Shown: in pieces, positions 27,797-36,758 of the stretch | Layout of the letters: each line of letters begins with the position of its first letter | Numbering within the stretch: position 1 is the stretch's first letter | Assembly (NCBI GenBank): GCA_947259995.1 | Contig: CAMYOK010000007.1 | Span: 248,001-312,000 of the forward strand | Direction: 5' to 3' | Origin: an uncultured Pseudomonadales bacterium | GTDB taxonomy: Bacteria > Pseudomonadota > Gammaproteobacteria > Pseudomonadales > Pseudohongiellaceae | Length of the DNA: 64,000 nt | Position numbers and translations under genes: made by a program | The notes under the pieces: model-generated | Told to the model about the DNA's origin: nothing | What the model saw: the letters and a program-made list of their open reading frames with translations, nothing else | Databases searched by the model: none

Positions 27797-28831
27797 TCAG
27801 AGCTCCAAGTCCTCCGCAAATCTAATTGCAAACCTTGTTGGATTCGATCGATGTATCTCCAATTCACCCCCAAGTTGATCCACAATAGTACGCACAAGGT
27901 GCAGGCCAAGTGAATTAGAATCGCGCAACATAAAACTCTCGGAGAACCCAACCCCAGAATCCTCGATACTAAATTCTAACTGCTTATCTGCGATACTCTG
28001 CAAGCCCAGACTCAGTGTCCCTGTCATCCCATTAGGGAAGGCATGCTTGAATGTATTGCTCACCAGCTCGTTAATAATCAAACAAAGCGGTATACCCTTA
28101 TCTAGCGGTAATGCCACGTCACTTACATTGATGGTGATATCTATCTTGGAGATATCGATGCCGTACGATTGAGTCAAATTATCTATAAGATTCTCTAATA
28201 CAGTCTGAAAAACCACTTTTGAGAAGTCTTGTGATTCGTAAAGGATCTGATGAATCATCGCAATGGAACGGATTCGGTTTTGGCTATTTTGAAATGCGGC
28301 AAGAACCCGCTCACCTGTCACAGTTTCGGACTGAAGGCCGATTAAGCTATCTATGATTTGCAGATTATTCTTAACGCGATGGTGAATCTCTGACAGCAAA
28401 ACTTCTTTCTCTTTTAGTGCTGCTCGTAGTTTTTTATCTTGCGCACGACGTTCCGAAATATCGACTACCGAAGCCAAGATCATTGTGCCCAACTCAGAGT
28501 GCAAATAATTCAAGCCGATCTCAATGGGGATCTCAGCGCCTGATTTATGTACGCCAAAAAGTTCGCGACCACGCCCCATAGAGCGTGTCGAAGGAGCCAG
28601 CAAGTAATTTTCGCGCAGTTGTTTATGAGAAGCGGCAAAGCGTGCAGGCACTAACTTTTCAATCGGCTGCCTTATTAACTCATCTTCTTCATAGCCAAAC
28701 AAATCCGCAATACTCGCATTGACCATAACAATAAGACCACTCTCGTCCACTAACACCATTGCGCTAGGCGAGGCATTGACTGCCAACTGCATGGAACGTC
28801 GAGTCTGTGTTGCACTTGATTCAGGCGTCAT
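27797..28831 (-). CDS. PAS-domain sensor histidine kinase (HisKA_2 type)
   Basis: 344 aa, no membrane segment. One PAS domain (about 15-128, with NASPSAMVLVDESG and the GYEEDEL loop), then a HisKA_2 dimerisation domain with phospho-acceptor His150/151 in SEIHHRVKNNLQ, and a HATPase with N-box IINELVSNTFKHAFP and G-box DSGVGFSE. Cytoplasmic kinase of the HWE-related class. It starts 20 bases after the stop of the response-regulator/GGDEF/EAL gene and is probably cotranscribed with it, making that protein its likely phosphorylation partner. Confidence 0.9.
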   Translation of the reverse strand: MTPESSATQTRRSMQLAVNASPSAMVLVDESGLIVMVNASIADLFGYEEDELIRQPIEKLVPARFAASHKQLRENYLLAPSTRSMGRGRELFGVHKSGAEIPIEIGLNYLHSELGTMILASVVDISERRAQDKKLRAALKEKEVLLSEIHHRVKNNLQIIDSLIGLQSETVTGERVLAAFQNSQNRIRSIAMIHQILYESQDFSKVVFQTVLENLIDNLTQSYGIDISKIDITINVSDVALPLDKGIPLCLIINELVSNTFKHAFPNGMTGTLSLGLQSIADKQLEFSIEDSGVGFSESFMLRDSNSLGLHLVRTIVDQLGGELEIHRSNPTRFAIRFAEDLEL

Positions 28832-28851
28832 TTTAGCTCTTCACCAACGTA

Positions 28852-31278
28852 TCACCCTAAGCCCAATGAGGCTTCGCCCGCGCGCAACAGGCTCTCAATA
28901 TTTTGCGCTGACATTGGCCGAGCAAAATAAAACCCCTGAATAGCTTGGCACTCAATTGTCTCCATGAAATCAAACTGACTCTGGGTTTCTATTCCTTCAG
29001 CGATCACTTGCAAATTTAGTTTCTGTGACATAGCAACAATGGCTGACACAATAGCTCTACTAGCCTCGTTATGGGACACGTCATTCACAAATGTTTTGTC
29101 TATTTTCAAGCGCCCAATAGGCAAGGACTTCAATGAGCTAAAGCACGAATAGCCTGTACCGAAGTCATCAATTGCTATTGTCAGACCGAGCTTCTCTAGT
29201 TCGATTAAATTATTAATAGTCTGTTCTGCATCTTGCAAACAGGACTCAGTGATCTCAATCTCTAATAATTCTGCTGGTATTTGATGCTGCTGCATTGCAG
29301 TGACAATAGTTTTGACAAAATTAATATCTTGAAGCTGCCGCGGGGAAACATTGATGGCAACGGGAATCAAACGTAAGCCCGCCTCACGCCATGCATTAAT
29401 CTGTCGACATACTTCCTGTACTACCCAATTCCCAATTTCGATAATGAGGTCGCTCGCCTCGGCAACGGGAATCACTTCTCCTGCGGCTACAAAACCCAGC
29501 TCAGGGTGCTCCCATCGAATAAGAGCCTCTAAGCCTATAACTTCTTTATTTGCGACATTGTACTGGGGCTGGTAATGAACAATAAATTGCTGCGCCGCTA
29601 TTGCCTGCCGTAACTCCGTCTCTCGCTTTAAGTAACGCTCAGACTTTTCTGTTAGCTCTTGATGGTAGAAGGCAAATCGATTGCGGCCCTCATTCTTAGC
29701 CGAATACATGGCTGTATCGGCCATCTTAATAAGATCATCCTTGTTGTCAGCATCTTTAGGGTAAACACTAATGCCGATACTTGCCTCTGGAATGATCTCA
29801 GTGCCGAGTAAACGAACAGGGTGCTTCAACGTCTCTAAGAGCTTACTGGCGATAAAGCTTAAGTCAGACTTAGTTTTGAAGCGATCGATGATCACTATAA
29901 ATTCATCACCCCCGATTCTGCATAAAGTGTCTACAGCTCGAATCTGCGTGCGCAAACGTTTCGCTACCGTCTTCAATAGCACATCACCAGTTTGATGCCC
30001 TAGCGTGTCATTGACTAGTTTGAAATGATCGAGATCTAAGAATAGTATCGCCAGTTCTGTCTCATGGCGTTTAGCATTCTCGACAGCGATTGTCAGCCTA
30101 TCCATAAACAGATTTCGATTAGGGAGACTTGTCAGACTATCGTAATAGGCAATGCGAGAGAGCTTCTCTTGTGTAGCTCTAATTTCAGTAATATCGGAGA
30201 CAATTGCAACGTATTGTCCAAATGAACTTATCGCTTCGGGAATCTGACTCACGTTGACCCAAGCATAGAGGAATTCGTGATTGGCTCGAAATGTCTTCAC
30301 CTCACCTTGCCAATATCCATTGTTCGCCAGCCCCGCTTGCAAGTCTCTACGCGTATCTTCTCCGATTACTTCGGCGCTCAGCAGTGTGAGCGAAGCACCC
30401 AGCATTTCAGTCTCTGCGCGCCCAGTAATGCGCGCGAAGGCGGAGTTACAACTAAGAACGCACTTGTCATTATCCAGAATAACGATTCCATCAGCGCTAC
30501 ACTCATATACCAAGGCCGCTTGCTTAAGGCTCTGCTCCGCGACGCGGCGCTCAGTTTCGTCTTTCAATACTCCAACCACTTTGATGCCAAAGTCTGTCTG
30601 AAAAGACTTACCGTACATTGCAAGCCAACAATGTCCATCGCTAGGATCATTGATTTCAAAGGACAACTCGATGCTTAGCTCAGGCGCACGCTGAATCTTA
30701 AGAATCTCAGCAAGCACACGCTCTTTATCGGCTAGGACAATTTTCTCTGAGATCTGCTGCCAGTCAGCAATTTTATTTTTACTTCCGTCGGGGGCATAGG
30801 ACACGATGACATCGGCAGTCTTAGCATGAGCTTCCCATGTAGAGAGGTTGCCAGCGTCTAAAGCCAATTGCAGGTGCACTTTGGTATCACGAAGGCTCTT
30901 GTCGGCTTTGCTCTTCTCTAATGCCACTTGAATGCAGGCGTGCAATTCTCGCTCAGAATAGGGCTTGATCAGATAACCATATGGTTTAGATTCTTTAGCG
31001 CGCAGCAGGGTGCTATCTTCGGAATAGGCGGTAAGAAAAATCACTGGGATTTGATATTGATCGCAAAGTATTTTTGCGATGTCGATGCCATCGGTATTGC
31101 CTTGAATATGAATATCCATTAACACAATATCGGGTTGATATTCATCGACTAACGCAATGGCCTTCGTTGCGCTTGGAGCCATACCTATCACGTTATAGTT
31201 TAGCTTGTTTAGCCTTCGCTTAAGGTCCAACGCAACAATGTTTTCGTCCTCTACAATGAGAATCTTAGCGTCTGGCAT
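28852..31278 (-). CDS. Response regulator with PAS, GGDEF and EAL domains
   Basis: 808 aa. Receiver domain (1-125; phospho-acceptor Asp55 in IVLMDIHIQG, acidic EDEN near the start, Lys in LIKPYSE), a divergent PAS-like region (about 130-245), a second PAS (about 250-370), GGDEF with intact RIGGDEF, and EAL with intact motifs (LEALIRWEHP, NVSPRQLQ, LEIEITES, DDFGTGYSCFSSL, IAEGIETQ). Both c-di-GMP synthesis and breakdown are possible. The receiver resembles those paired with HisKA_2 kinases, and such a kinase is encoded 20 bases downstream. Confidence 0.92.
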   Translation of the reverse strand: MPDAKILIVEDENIVALDLKRRLNKLNYNVIGMAPSATKAIALVDEYQPDIVLMDIHIQGNTDGIDIAKILCDQYQIPVIFLTAYSEDSTLLRAKESKPYGYLIKPYSERELHACIQVALEKSKADKSLRDTKVHLQLALDAGNLSTWEAHAKTADVIVSYAPDGSKNKIADWQQISEKIVLADKERVLAEILKIQRAPELSIELSFEINDPSDGHCWLAMYGKSFQTDFGIKVVGVLKDETERRVAEQSLKQAALVYECSADGIVILDNDKCVLSCNSAFARITGRAETEMLGASLTLLSAEVIGEDTRRDLQAGLANNGYWQGEVKTFRANHEFLYAWVNVSQIPEAISSFGQYVAIVSDITEIRATQEKLSRIAYYDSLTSLPNRNLFMDRLTIAVENAKRHETELAILFLDLDHFKLVNDTLGHQTGDVLLKTVAKRLRTQIRAVDTLCRIGGDEFIVIIDRFKTKSDLSFIASKLLETLKHPVRLLGTEIIPEASIGISVYPKDADNKDDLIKMADTAMYSAKNEGRNRFAFYHQELTEKSERYLKRETELRQAIAAQQFIVHYQPQYNVANKEVIGLEALIRWEHPELGFVAAGEVIPVAEASDLIIEIGNWVVQEVCRQINAWREAGLRLIPVAINVSPRQLQDINFVKTIVTAMQQHQIPAELLEIEITESCLQDAEQTINNLIELEKLGLTIAIDDFGTGYSCFSSLKSLPIGRLKIDKTFVNDVSHNEASRAIVSAIVAMSQKLNLQVIAEGIETQSQFDFMETIECQAIQGFYFARPMSAQNIESLLRAGEASLGLG

Positions 31279-31451
31279 TTAGCACCCTTGTTAACCCTGA
31301 TAGAGATGGTCGTCTGAAAATCCAGCATTCAGATTACGCATTGTCGCCAATCCGGGCAATCTATTTCGGGAAAAAACCCATTTTAATGACGGGATTGCAC
31401 ATTACCACTATTACGACAGGAAGCGCCCCTGCGAGAATACACTTCCAGCCA

Positions 31452-31724
31452 TCATGGCTTCTCAACATGTTGATTAGTGGATATATCGGCAGGATTGCTG
31501 TGTTCTTCAAATAGATTGATCCAACGATCCGATTTCCTACCAAAAATCATCATCTGCTTGTAGTGGCTTTCATTTTCTGGCGGGCGCAGCAGGATATCTA
31601 GCAAAAACATCACTATGCTCACCGGGCTCATAACAAGGTCCCGTAGGGCGTCAGCAGCGAGCTTTAATTGAAATATTAATAAACAGCGAAAGCTGCTAAT
31701 TGGCGAGATTGGTCTTTTTGACAC
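31452..31724 (-). CDS. Small conserved protein with one hydrophobic helix
   Basis: 90 aa, function unknown. A strong AGGAGG stands 6 bases before a GTG start, the best ribosome binding site in this neighbourhood. The protein has a basic N-terminus, an amphipathic stretch (CLLIFQLKLAADALRDLV), a hydrophobic segment (SPVSIVMFLLDILL) and a polar tail with RKSDRWINLFEE. Probably a peripheral or single-pass inner membrane protein. It is the last gene of the cofGH-SDR-membrane-phosphatidyltransferase unit, 44 bases after the preceding stop. Confidence 0.72.
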   Translation of the reverse strand: MSKRPISPISSFRCLLIFQLKLAADALRDLVMSPVSIVMFLLDILLRPPENESHYKQMMIFGRKSDRWINLFEEHSNPADISTNQHVEKP

Positions 31725-31768
31725 GGGTAGCCTCCTATAGAGTCCTGCTGCACAGAATTAGCTGTGAG

Positions 31769-32305
31769 TTAACGAGCGCGCAGCGGTGCAATTGCACGAT
31801 CTACCATCGACACAAAGGTACTCAGCGTCAATGCGATCACTACGACAAACAACAGTATATCTAAGAATGCAGTAAGTGACTCTAAAGCTTCTAAACGCGA
31901 AAACCCGATTATGAGTAGAGGTAGAAAATAGAACACACCGTTCCAACGGCCAAGGAAGCTCATTCTGAGCTGTTTTTGACGATAGAGGAAATAGGAGTCG
32001 ACAACGTATTGTGAGAAAGCTAGAACTATAAGAACTGGCAACCAAAGGTAGATCAAACCAACGTAAACCGCACCAAAGAGCCCGGCACTTACAAAGAGAA
32101 AATCGGTTGTATGGTCAAACAACTGCCCCTTCGCAGAGGCAGTATTGAGTTGTCTCGCGACCTTACCATCAAAATAATCCGTGGCGATGGCCAGCAATAG
32201 CATAATAAGCAAACTTGCATTCGGCAAGACGCTTGGGTCCGCGCAGGACCACGCCACTGGAATGACCAGCAATAGGCGCAGGCCTGTCAGCAGATTGGCT
32301 ATCAA
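31769..32305 (-). CDS. CDP-alcohol phosphatidyltransferase family protein
   Basis: 178 aa, five or six membrane helices. The full family motif D-x2-D-G-x2-A-R-x8-G-x3-D-x3-D is present (DYFDGKVARQLNTASAKG, then LFDHTTD), so it should be catalytically competent: transfer of a phosphatidyl group from CDP-diacylglycerol (or another CDP-alcohol) to an alcohol acceptor. It is not obviously PgsA or PssA. The start is TTG at 32305, overlapping the stop of the upstream membrane protein gene, with GGAAG before it; no in-frame ATG occurs before the motif region. Confidence 0.82.
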   Translation of the reverse strand: MIANLLTGLRLLLVIPVAWSCADPSVLPNASLLIMLLLAIATDYFDGKVARQLNTASAKGQLFDHTTDFLFVSAGLFGAVYVGLIYLWLPVLIVLAFSQYVVDSYFLYRQKQLRMSFLGRWNGVFYFLPLLIIGFSRLEALESLTAFLDILLFVVVIALTLSTFVSMVDRAIAPLRAR

Positions 32306-33303
32306 CTTCCGAACAACTCTCTTTGCGCGCGACGCCAGAATACAAGGCCAATCGCCGCATTGAACAGGATAAAGAAGTTATGTTGCACAAATCCGAATGC
32401 CGCCATTTGCCCTTCATTCTCAGGGAACAACACAACCCATAGAGTAATAGCGGCTGCTCGCATCGGAGTTGGCACGGCTGCCGCGAAGAAGATAACTGGC
32501 AATATTCCGACCATCGCGCCTACATCAGCCTCAACGCCGAATAGGTTCAAGGCCGTCGTATAAACAACAATCGCAGCGATAATCGCCGGTGAGCGCAAAC
32601 AGAAAAATGCGCCATAGTGCCAAGGTTTAGCGAGCCTAAAGGCATGCAGGATTTTCTTTTCACGTAGCGCACTGCCTGGCAAAATTTTGCCTTGGAAATA
32701 CAGTATCCAAAGCACGAGGAACACCCCAGCTGAGCCAGCAATATATGGAATCAAGCCAAACACGTCTGGTAGCAAACTGCTTGTGAAGACAAAACCTATG
32801 CTTGCCCACACTAACAAGTAAAAGATCTCACAGAACATGATGAACAGCATCACCGAACCGGTTTCCCAACCAGGCACCTTATCGCGCTTATTCAAATAAT
32901 AAGCCATGGCACCCTTGCCAATCTGTTCGTTAAAAATTGAGATAATATAAGAGCTGCCACGAATTGGCATGATGTCTCGGTACTTAATTGGTGCAATGAA
33001 CCAATTCAAGGCTTTGGTGATCACCAGTGTGTCGATCGCAAAATACGCCAAGGAATAGGTCATCATCAACAGCATCCATGGCAGCCACTGAACACTGGCA
33101 AATACTTGACTCATATACTCAATGAGCCCAAGGCCTTCTCGTGCAGCTGCACCATTCAATCTGTAATACAGATAGACAAAACACAAGGCAGTTATAACTA
33201 AGAAAATCCCTCTTTGCACAGCACTTGGTTTTTTACGTGGCGCTGTTTCAGGGGCTTCAGGTGGAATAGAGTTATCAGGAGTTTGGACATTTGAATCAGT
33301 CAT
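32302..33303 (-). CDS. Multi-pass membrane protein, unknown function
   Basis: 333 aa. A proline-rich cytoplasmic N-terminus (about 1-30), then about eight hydrophobic segments. The topology and the conserved-looking FNEQIGKGAMAYYLNKRDK loop recall flippase-like membrane domains (lysylphosphatidylglycerol synthetase N-terminal/UPF0104 kind), but I cannot confirm that family. Translationally coupled to the downstream phosphatidyltransferase gene and 13 bases after the NAD(P)-binding protein gene, suggesting a lipid- or isoprenoid-related module. ATG 33303. Confidence 0.7.
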   Translation of the reverse strand: MTDSNVQTPDNSIPPEAPETAPRKKPSAVQRGIFLVITALCFVYLYYRLNGAAAREGLGLIEYMSQVFASVQWLPWMLLMMTYSLAYFAIDTLVITKALNWFIAPIKYRDIMPIRGSSYIISIFNEQIGKGAMAYYLNKRDKVPGWETGSVMLFIMFCEIFYLLVWASIGFVFTSSLLPDVFGLIPYIAGSAGVFLVLWILYFQGKILPGSALREKKILHAFRLAKPWHYGAFFCLRSPAIIAAIVVYTTALNLFGVEADVGAMVGILPVIFFAAAVPTPMRAAAITLWVVLFPENEGQMAAFGFVQHNFFILFNAAIGLVFWRRAQRELFGS

Positions 33304-33316
33304 AATCTTCGGCTTC

Positions 33317-34204
33317 TTATTTTGTAATGAATTTTTCTAAAGTCTTTTGCAATGGCGTTAAAGTTACGCCAAGTGCTTGATCACCATTTTGATCTACCAC
33401 CTCATCCATAGTAATCACATCAATCACAGTAGGAGACATCCCTCCTGGTTTGAATATTCCACGGACAGTTGCAGCAAACTTGGCAACCCCAATAGGGAAC
33501 GAGCCTACCTCAACTGTCTTACCGCGCATCGCGGCCGCCATCTTAATAATCTCACAATATTGTGCAGGTGTTGGACCAACTAACTCATGGGTCACACTGC
33601 CACTGCGCTTGGCATTGCAGGCATTTAATACCGCAATACAAAGGTCATCGATATCCAATGGGCGCATCGTATATCGCCCGCCACCTAGTAACTTAGGCTT
33701 AGGATTTGATGATGCCCATTTAATAGCTTCAGCACCTGCCGCACCCAACCCCAAAAGTATGGGCGTGCGTATAATCGTGGACGAAACTGTCGAGGCAGAA
33801 ACAAGCTTCTCAGCATCGGCTTTCGACTTGAAATAAGCGTTGGCTGAATCCACACTCGCGCCGACTACGCTGATAAACACCACGTGTTCAACGCCCGCCT
33901 TTTCGGCAGCCGTGATAACTGCCCCAGTTGCGTCAACATTCGCACTCTTATATGTTGAGCCCTTTCCCTCCATCAGAATACCTGCCAAATGCACTAAACA
34001 ATCTGCACCTTTCAGTGTCTCTGCTAGGCCGTCAACATCACTGTAAGAGATGACGCAGGGCTGCACGCGATCTGACTCGGGAAACGATTTGAAGGCACTT
34101 TCGGAGCGCGCCCCAGCAATGACCGAATCTTCACTATGCGTAAGAATATGTTGAATAAACGTCTGGCCGACTCGGCTATTGGCACCTGTAATGGCAATTT
34201 TCAT
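33317..34204 (-). CDS. NAD(P)-binding SDR-like protein (NmrA/atypical SDR)
   Basis: 295 aa. A Rossmann nucleotide-binding start (KIAITGANSRVGQTFI), the DCLVHLAGI segment, then VVFISVVGA. The canonical YxxxK pair is not in the usual spot (NAYFKSKADAEKLV carries a shifted YFKSK), consistent with atypical SDRs such as NmrA-like or NDUFA9-like proteins. Substrate unknown. It lies 73 bases after cofGH and 13 before the membrane protein gene, all on one strand. Being encoded beside FO synthase does not show that it uses F420. Confidence 0.78.
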   Translation of the reverse strand: MKIAITGANSRVGQTFIQHILTHSEDSVIAGARSESAFKSFPESDRVQPCVISYSDVDGLAETLKGADCLVHLAGILMEGKGSTYKSANVDATGAVITAAEKAGVEHVVFISVVGASVDSANAYFKSKADAEKLVSASTVSSTIIRTPILLGLGAAGAEAIKWASSNPKPKLLGGGRYTMRPLDIDDLCIAVLNACNAKRSGSVTHELVGPTPAQYCEIIKMAAAMRGKTVEVGSFPIGVAKFAATVRGIFKPGGMSPTVIDVITMDEVVDQNGDQALGVTLTPLQKTLEKFITK

Positions 34205-34277
34205 AGTTTGCTACCTTTGCACTTTCTTGTAATTATCATTGATAACTTGCTGCTTTTTTAAATTGATATCTAATTTT

Positions 34278-36716
34278 TCAGGCGCTTTGTTCCGTTAACG
34301 GTAATCGTTTAGTTCTTTGCAACTTGCTTGCAGGCGTGTTTTCTATTTCCTGCAAATCACCCGCGCGCATTGCACATTCGCGTCGCTCTTGTGTCGCATC
34401 ACCGTAAAGCGTTGTGCGCATTCTTGGGGTACGCTGCAAGTTACTCACGCTTGCTTCAATTTGTTCCGGCGGCCATTCCTGACCATAACTTGCCCCCGCT
34501 GCCCGTGTAATACTTTCATTCATCAAGCTGCCACCTAGATCGTTGCAGCCAGCGTTAAGACAGGCAGCCACGCCTTCACGGCCCATCTTCACCCATGACG
34601 CTTGAATATTATCGATACGCCCATGGAACACTAGACGTGCGACAGCGTGCATCAACAAAGCCTCTCTAAACGTTGGCCCTTTGCGCGACCGGCCTTTCAG
34701 GTACAGTGGTGCTTCCATATGCACATAAGGCAATGGGACAAACTCTGTGAAACCACCGGTGCTCTCTTGCAGGTCACGAATCACGCGCAAATGTCGCGCC
34801 CAATGCATTGGCGTTTCAATATGGCCATACATGATAGTGGCAGTCGTCTTGAACCCGACCTTATGCGCAATCCTCATGACCTCTAACCACTCATCGCTGC
34901 GCAGCTTATCGGGGCATAAATCTGCTCGCACATCATCATGAAGGATCTCAGCAGCTGTGCCCGGCAAGGTGTTTAGCCCGGCCAATTTTAACTGCGTTAA
35001 AAATTCCTCAAGGCTGATACCGAGGGTCTGCGCACCCTGCCAAACCTCCAGTGGAGAAAACGCGTGGATATGCATCGCGGGCGTCGCTTCACGCACTGTG
35101 TGCAAGATATCGATATAGGTTTGCCCAGTGTAATCGGGATGTATACCGCCTTGCATACAGACTTCAGTTGCACCGCGCTCCCAAGCCTCCGTGCAGCGAC
35201 GAGCAATTTCTTGGGCACTAATATCATAAGGCTTGCCGCGCAAGTCTTCGCTGTGTTTGCCTTTAGAGAAGGCGCAAAACTGACACTTGAAATAGCACAC
35301 ATTGGTGTAATTGATATTGCGGTTTACAACATAGCTCACCACATCACCATTGACAGCCTGACGCAATACATTGGCCCTTTGCGCGATAAACGCAAAGTCC
35401 TTGCCACGGGCCTCATACAAGGTCGCAATCTCAGTCTCGCTAATCGCTTCTTGCGCCTCGCAACGCGCAACAATCCCGCGCACGGTTTCCGAGACTTCTG
35501 CTGGCTTCACCTTGTGACTCAATAAAGCCGCTTCGATGGGTGGTATATGTTTACTCTCACCAGGCATCCAATCATCGCGCCTAGCATAACCACTGCTATC
35601 GAGTTGCCGCAGTACCGCGCTGCGCACGCGCGTATCTAACCACTGCTCTGGCTCAATAGCATAATTAGGATAAATCGTCAGACGCTGCTCTAGAAATTTT
35701 CCAGCGGCGGCGGTTTCCCGTGCCAGGGAATCTAAATGCGGCCACGGTGCTTCTGGGTTCACATGATCTGGAGTCAATGGGGATACGCCACCCCAGTCGT
35801 CGATCCCTGCAGCGATAAGCTGTGGCAACACACCAGGACTCAAATTAGGAGGGGCTTGAATATTCATGTCGGCGCCAAAAATAATGCGCGCTACGGCTAT
35901 AGTCCACAGCAGCTCATTGAGATCTGGCTCTGGTGCTTGTGACATTTTCGTTTCAGGTTTTGCACGAAAATTTTGCACGATAATTTCTTGAATATGACCA
36001 TATTTTTCATGCAATTGACGAATGGCCAAGAAGGATTCTATGCGCTCCAGACGCGTCTCGCCAATGCCGATCAAGATCCCTGAGGTAAAGGGAACCTTCG
36101 CCTTTCCGGCTAGCTCGATCGTTTCCAAGCGAACCTTTGGGTCTTTATCTGGAGAGCCATAATGCGGCATGCCCTTTTCGCATAAACGGGTCGATGCCGA
36201 CTCCAGCATGATGCCCATTGATGCACTGACTGGACGCAGTTTTTCGATCTCTTGCGCCGTCATGCAGCCGGCATTGATATGCGGCAGCATGCCTGTCTCT
36301 TCTAGTACTCGCCGTGCCACTTCTTGCACATAATCAAGCGTTGTTGCAAAACCCATTTCTGCCAAGGCATTGCGAGCAGCGCTATAGCGAAGCTCTGGCT
36401 TTTCACCCAAAGTGAACAAGGCTTCTTGGCACCCAAGCGCAGCCCCTTGCCGACAAAGCTCTAGCACTTCATCAATAGGCAAGTAGGCTTGCTCAATTCG
36501 CTTGGGAGTTTTTGCAAAGGTGCAGTAATGACAGACGTCACGGCATAAATGCGTGAGCGGGATAAACACCTTACGAGAATAAGTAATTAACTGCCCATGT
36601 TTTTCATCGCGCAAGCGATTAGCCACACGTGCAAGCACGTCAGTTTCTTGAATGTCCGCCAAGGCTAAAGCCTCGGCGTCAGTCAAATACTTGCCCGATA
36701 ATATTGAATCACTCAC
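34278..36716 (-). CDS. Fused CofG-CofH FO synthase (7,8-didemethyl-8-hydroxy-5-deazariboflavin synthase)
   Basis: 812 aa with two radical-SAM halves in the same order as actinobacterial FbiC. The CofG half has its cluster motif at Cys58-x3-Cys62-x2-Cys65 (HLCRDVCHYCTF), followed by MLPHINAG and the PPNLSP segment. The CofH half has Cys474-x3-Cys478-x2-Cys481 (VCYFKCQFCAF), followed by CMQGGIHPDYTG and HAFSPLE. The enzyme joins a tyrosine-derived unit to 5-amino-6-ribitylamino-uracil to give FO, the chromophore of F420 and of some photolyases. Starts with GTG 36716 preceded by AAGGGG, 42 bases after the PAL-like propeller gene. No other F420 gene is in the window. Confidence 0.92.
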   Translation of the reverse strand: MSDSILSGKYLTDAEALALADIQETDVLARVANRLRDEKHGQLITYSRKVFIPLTHLCRDVCHYCTFAKTPKRIEQAYLPIDEVLELCRQGAALGCQEALFTLGEKPELRYSAARNALAEMGFATTLDYVQEVARRVLEETGMLPHINAGCMTAQEIEKLRPVSASMGIMLESASTRLCEKGMPHYGSPDKDPKVRLETIELAGKAKVPFTSGILIGIGETRLERIESFLAIRQLHEKYGHIQEIIVQNFRAKPETKMSQAPEPDLNELLWTIAVARIIFGADMNIQAPPNLSPGVLPQLIAAGIDDWGGVSPLTPDHVNPEAPWPHLDSLARETAAAGKFLEQRLTIYPNYAIEPEQWLDTRVRSAVLRQLDSSGYARRDDWMPGESKHIPPIEAALLSHKVKPAEVSETVRGIVARCEAQEAISETEIATLYEARGKDFAFIAQRANVLRQAVNGDVVSYVVNRNINYTNVCYFKCQFCAFSKGKHSEDLRGKPYDISAQEIARRCTEAWERGATEVCMQGGIHPDYTGQTYIDILHTVREATPAMHIHAFSPLEVWQGAQTLGISLEEFLTQLKLAGLNTLPGTAAEILHDDVRADLCPDKLRSDEWLEVMRIAHKVGFKTTATIMYGHIETPMHWARHLRVIRDLQESTGGFTEFVPLPYVHMEAPLYLKGRSRKGPTFREALLMHAVARLVFHGRIDNIQASWVKMGREGVAACLNAGCNDLGGSLMNESITRAAGASYGQEWPPEQIEASVSNLQRTPRMRTTLYGDATQERRECAMRAGDLQEIENTPASKLQRTKRLPLTEQSA

Positions 36717-36758
36717 GCCTGCGCCCCTTACTACAAATGAAAGGCAGTTGCCTAAAGT

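Noticed and set aside
31361..31543. 60-aa minus-strand frame overlapping the small GTG-start gene
   Set aside because: Overlaps a better supported gene in another frame and has no ribosome binding site; the hydrophobic tail looks accidental.
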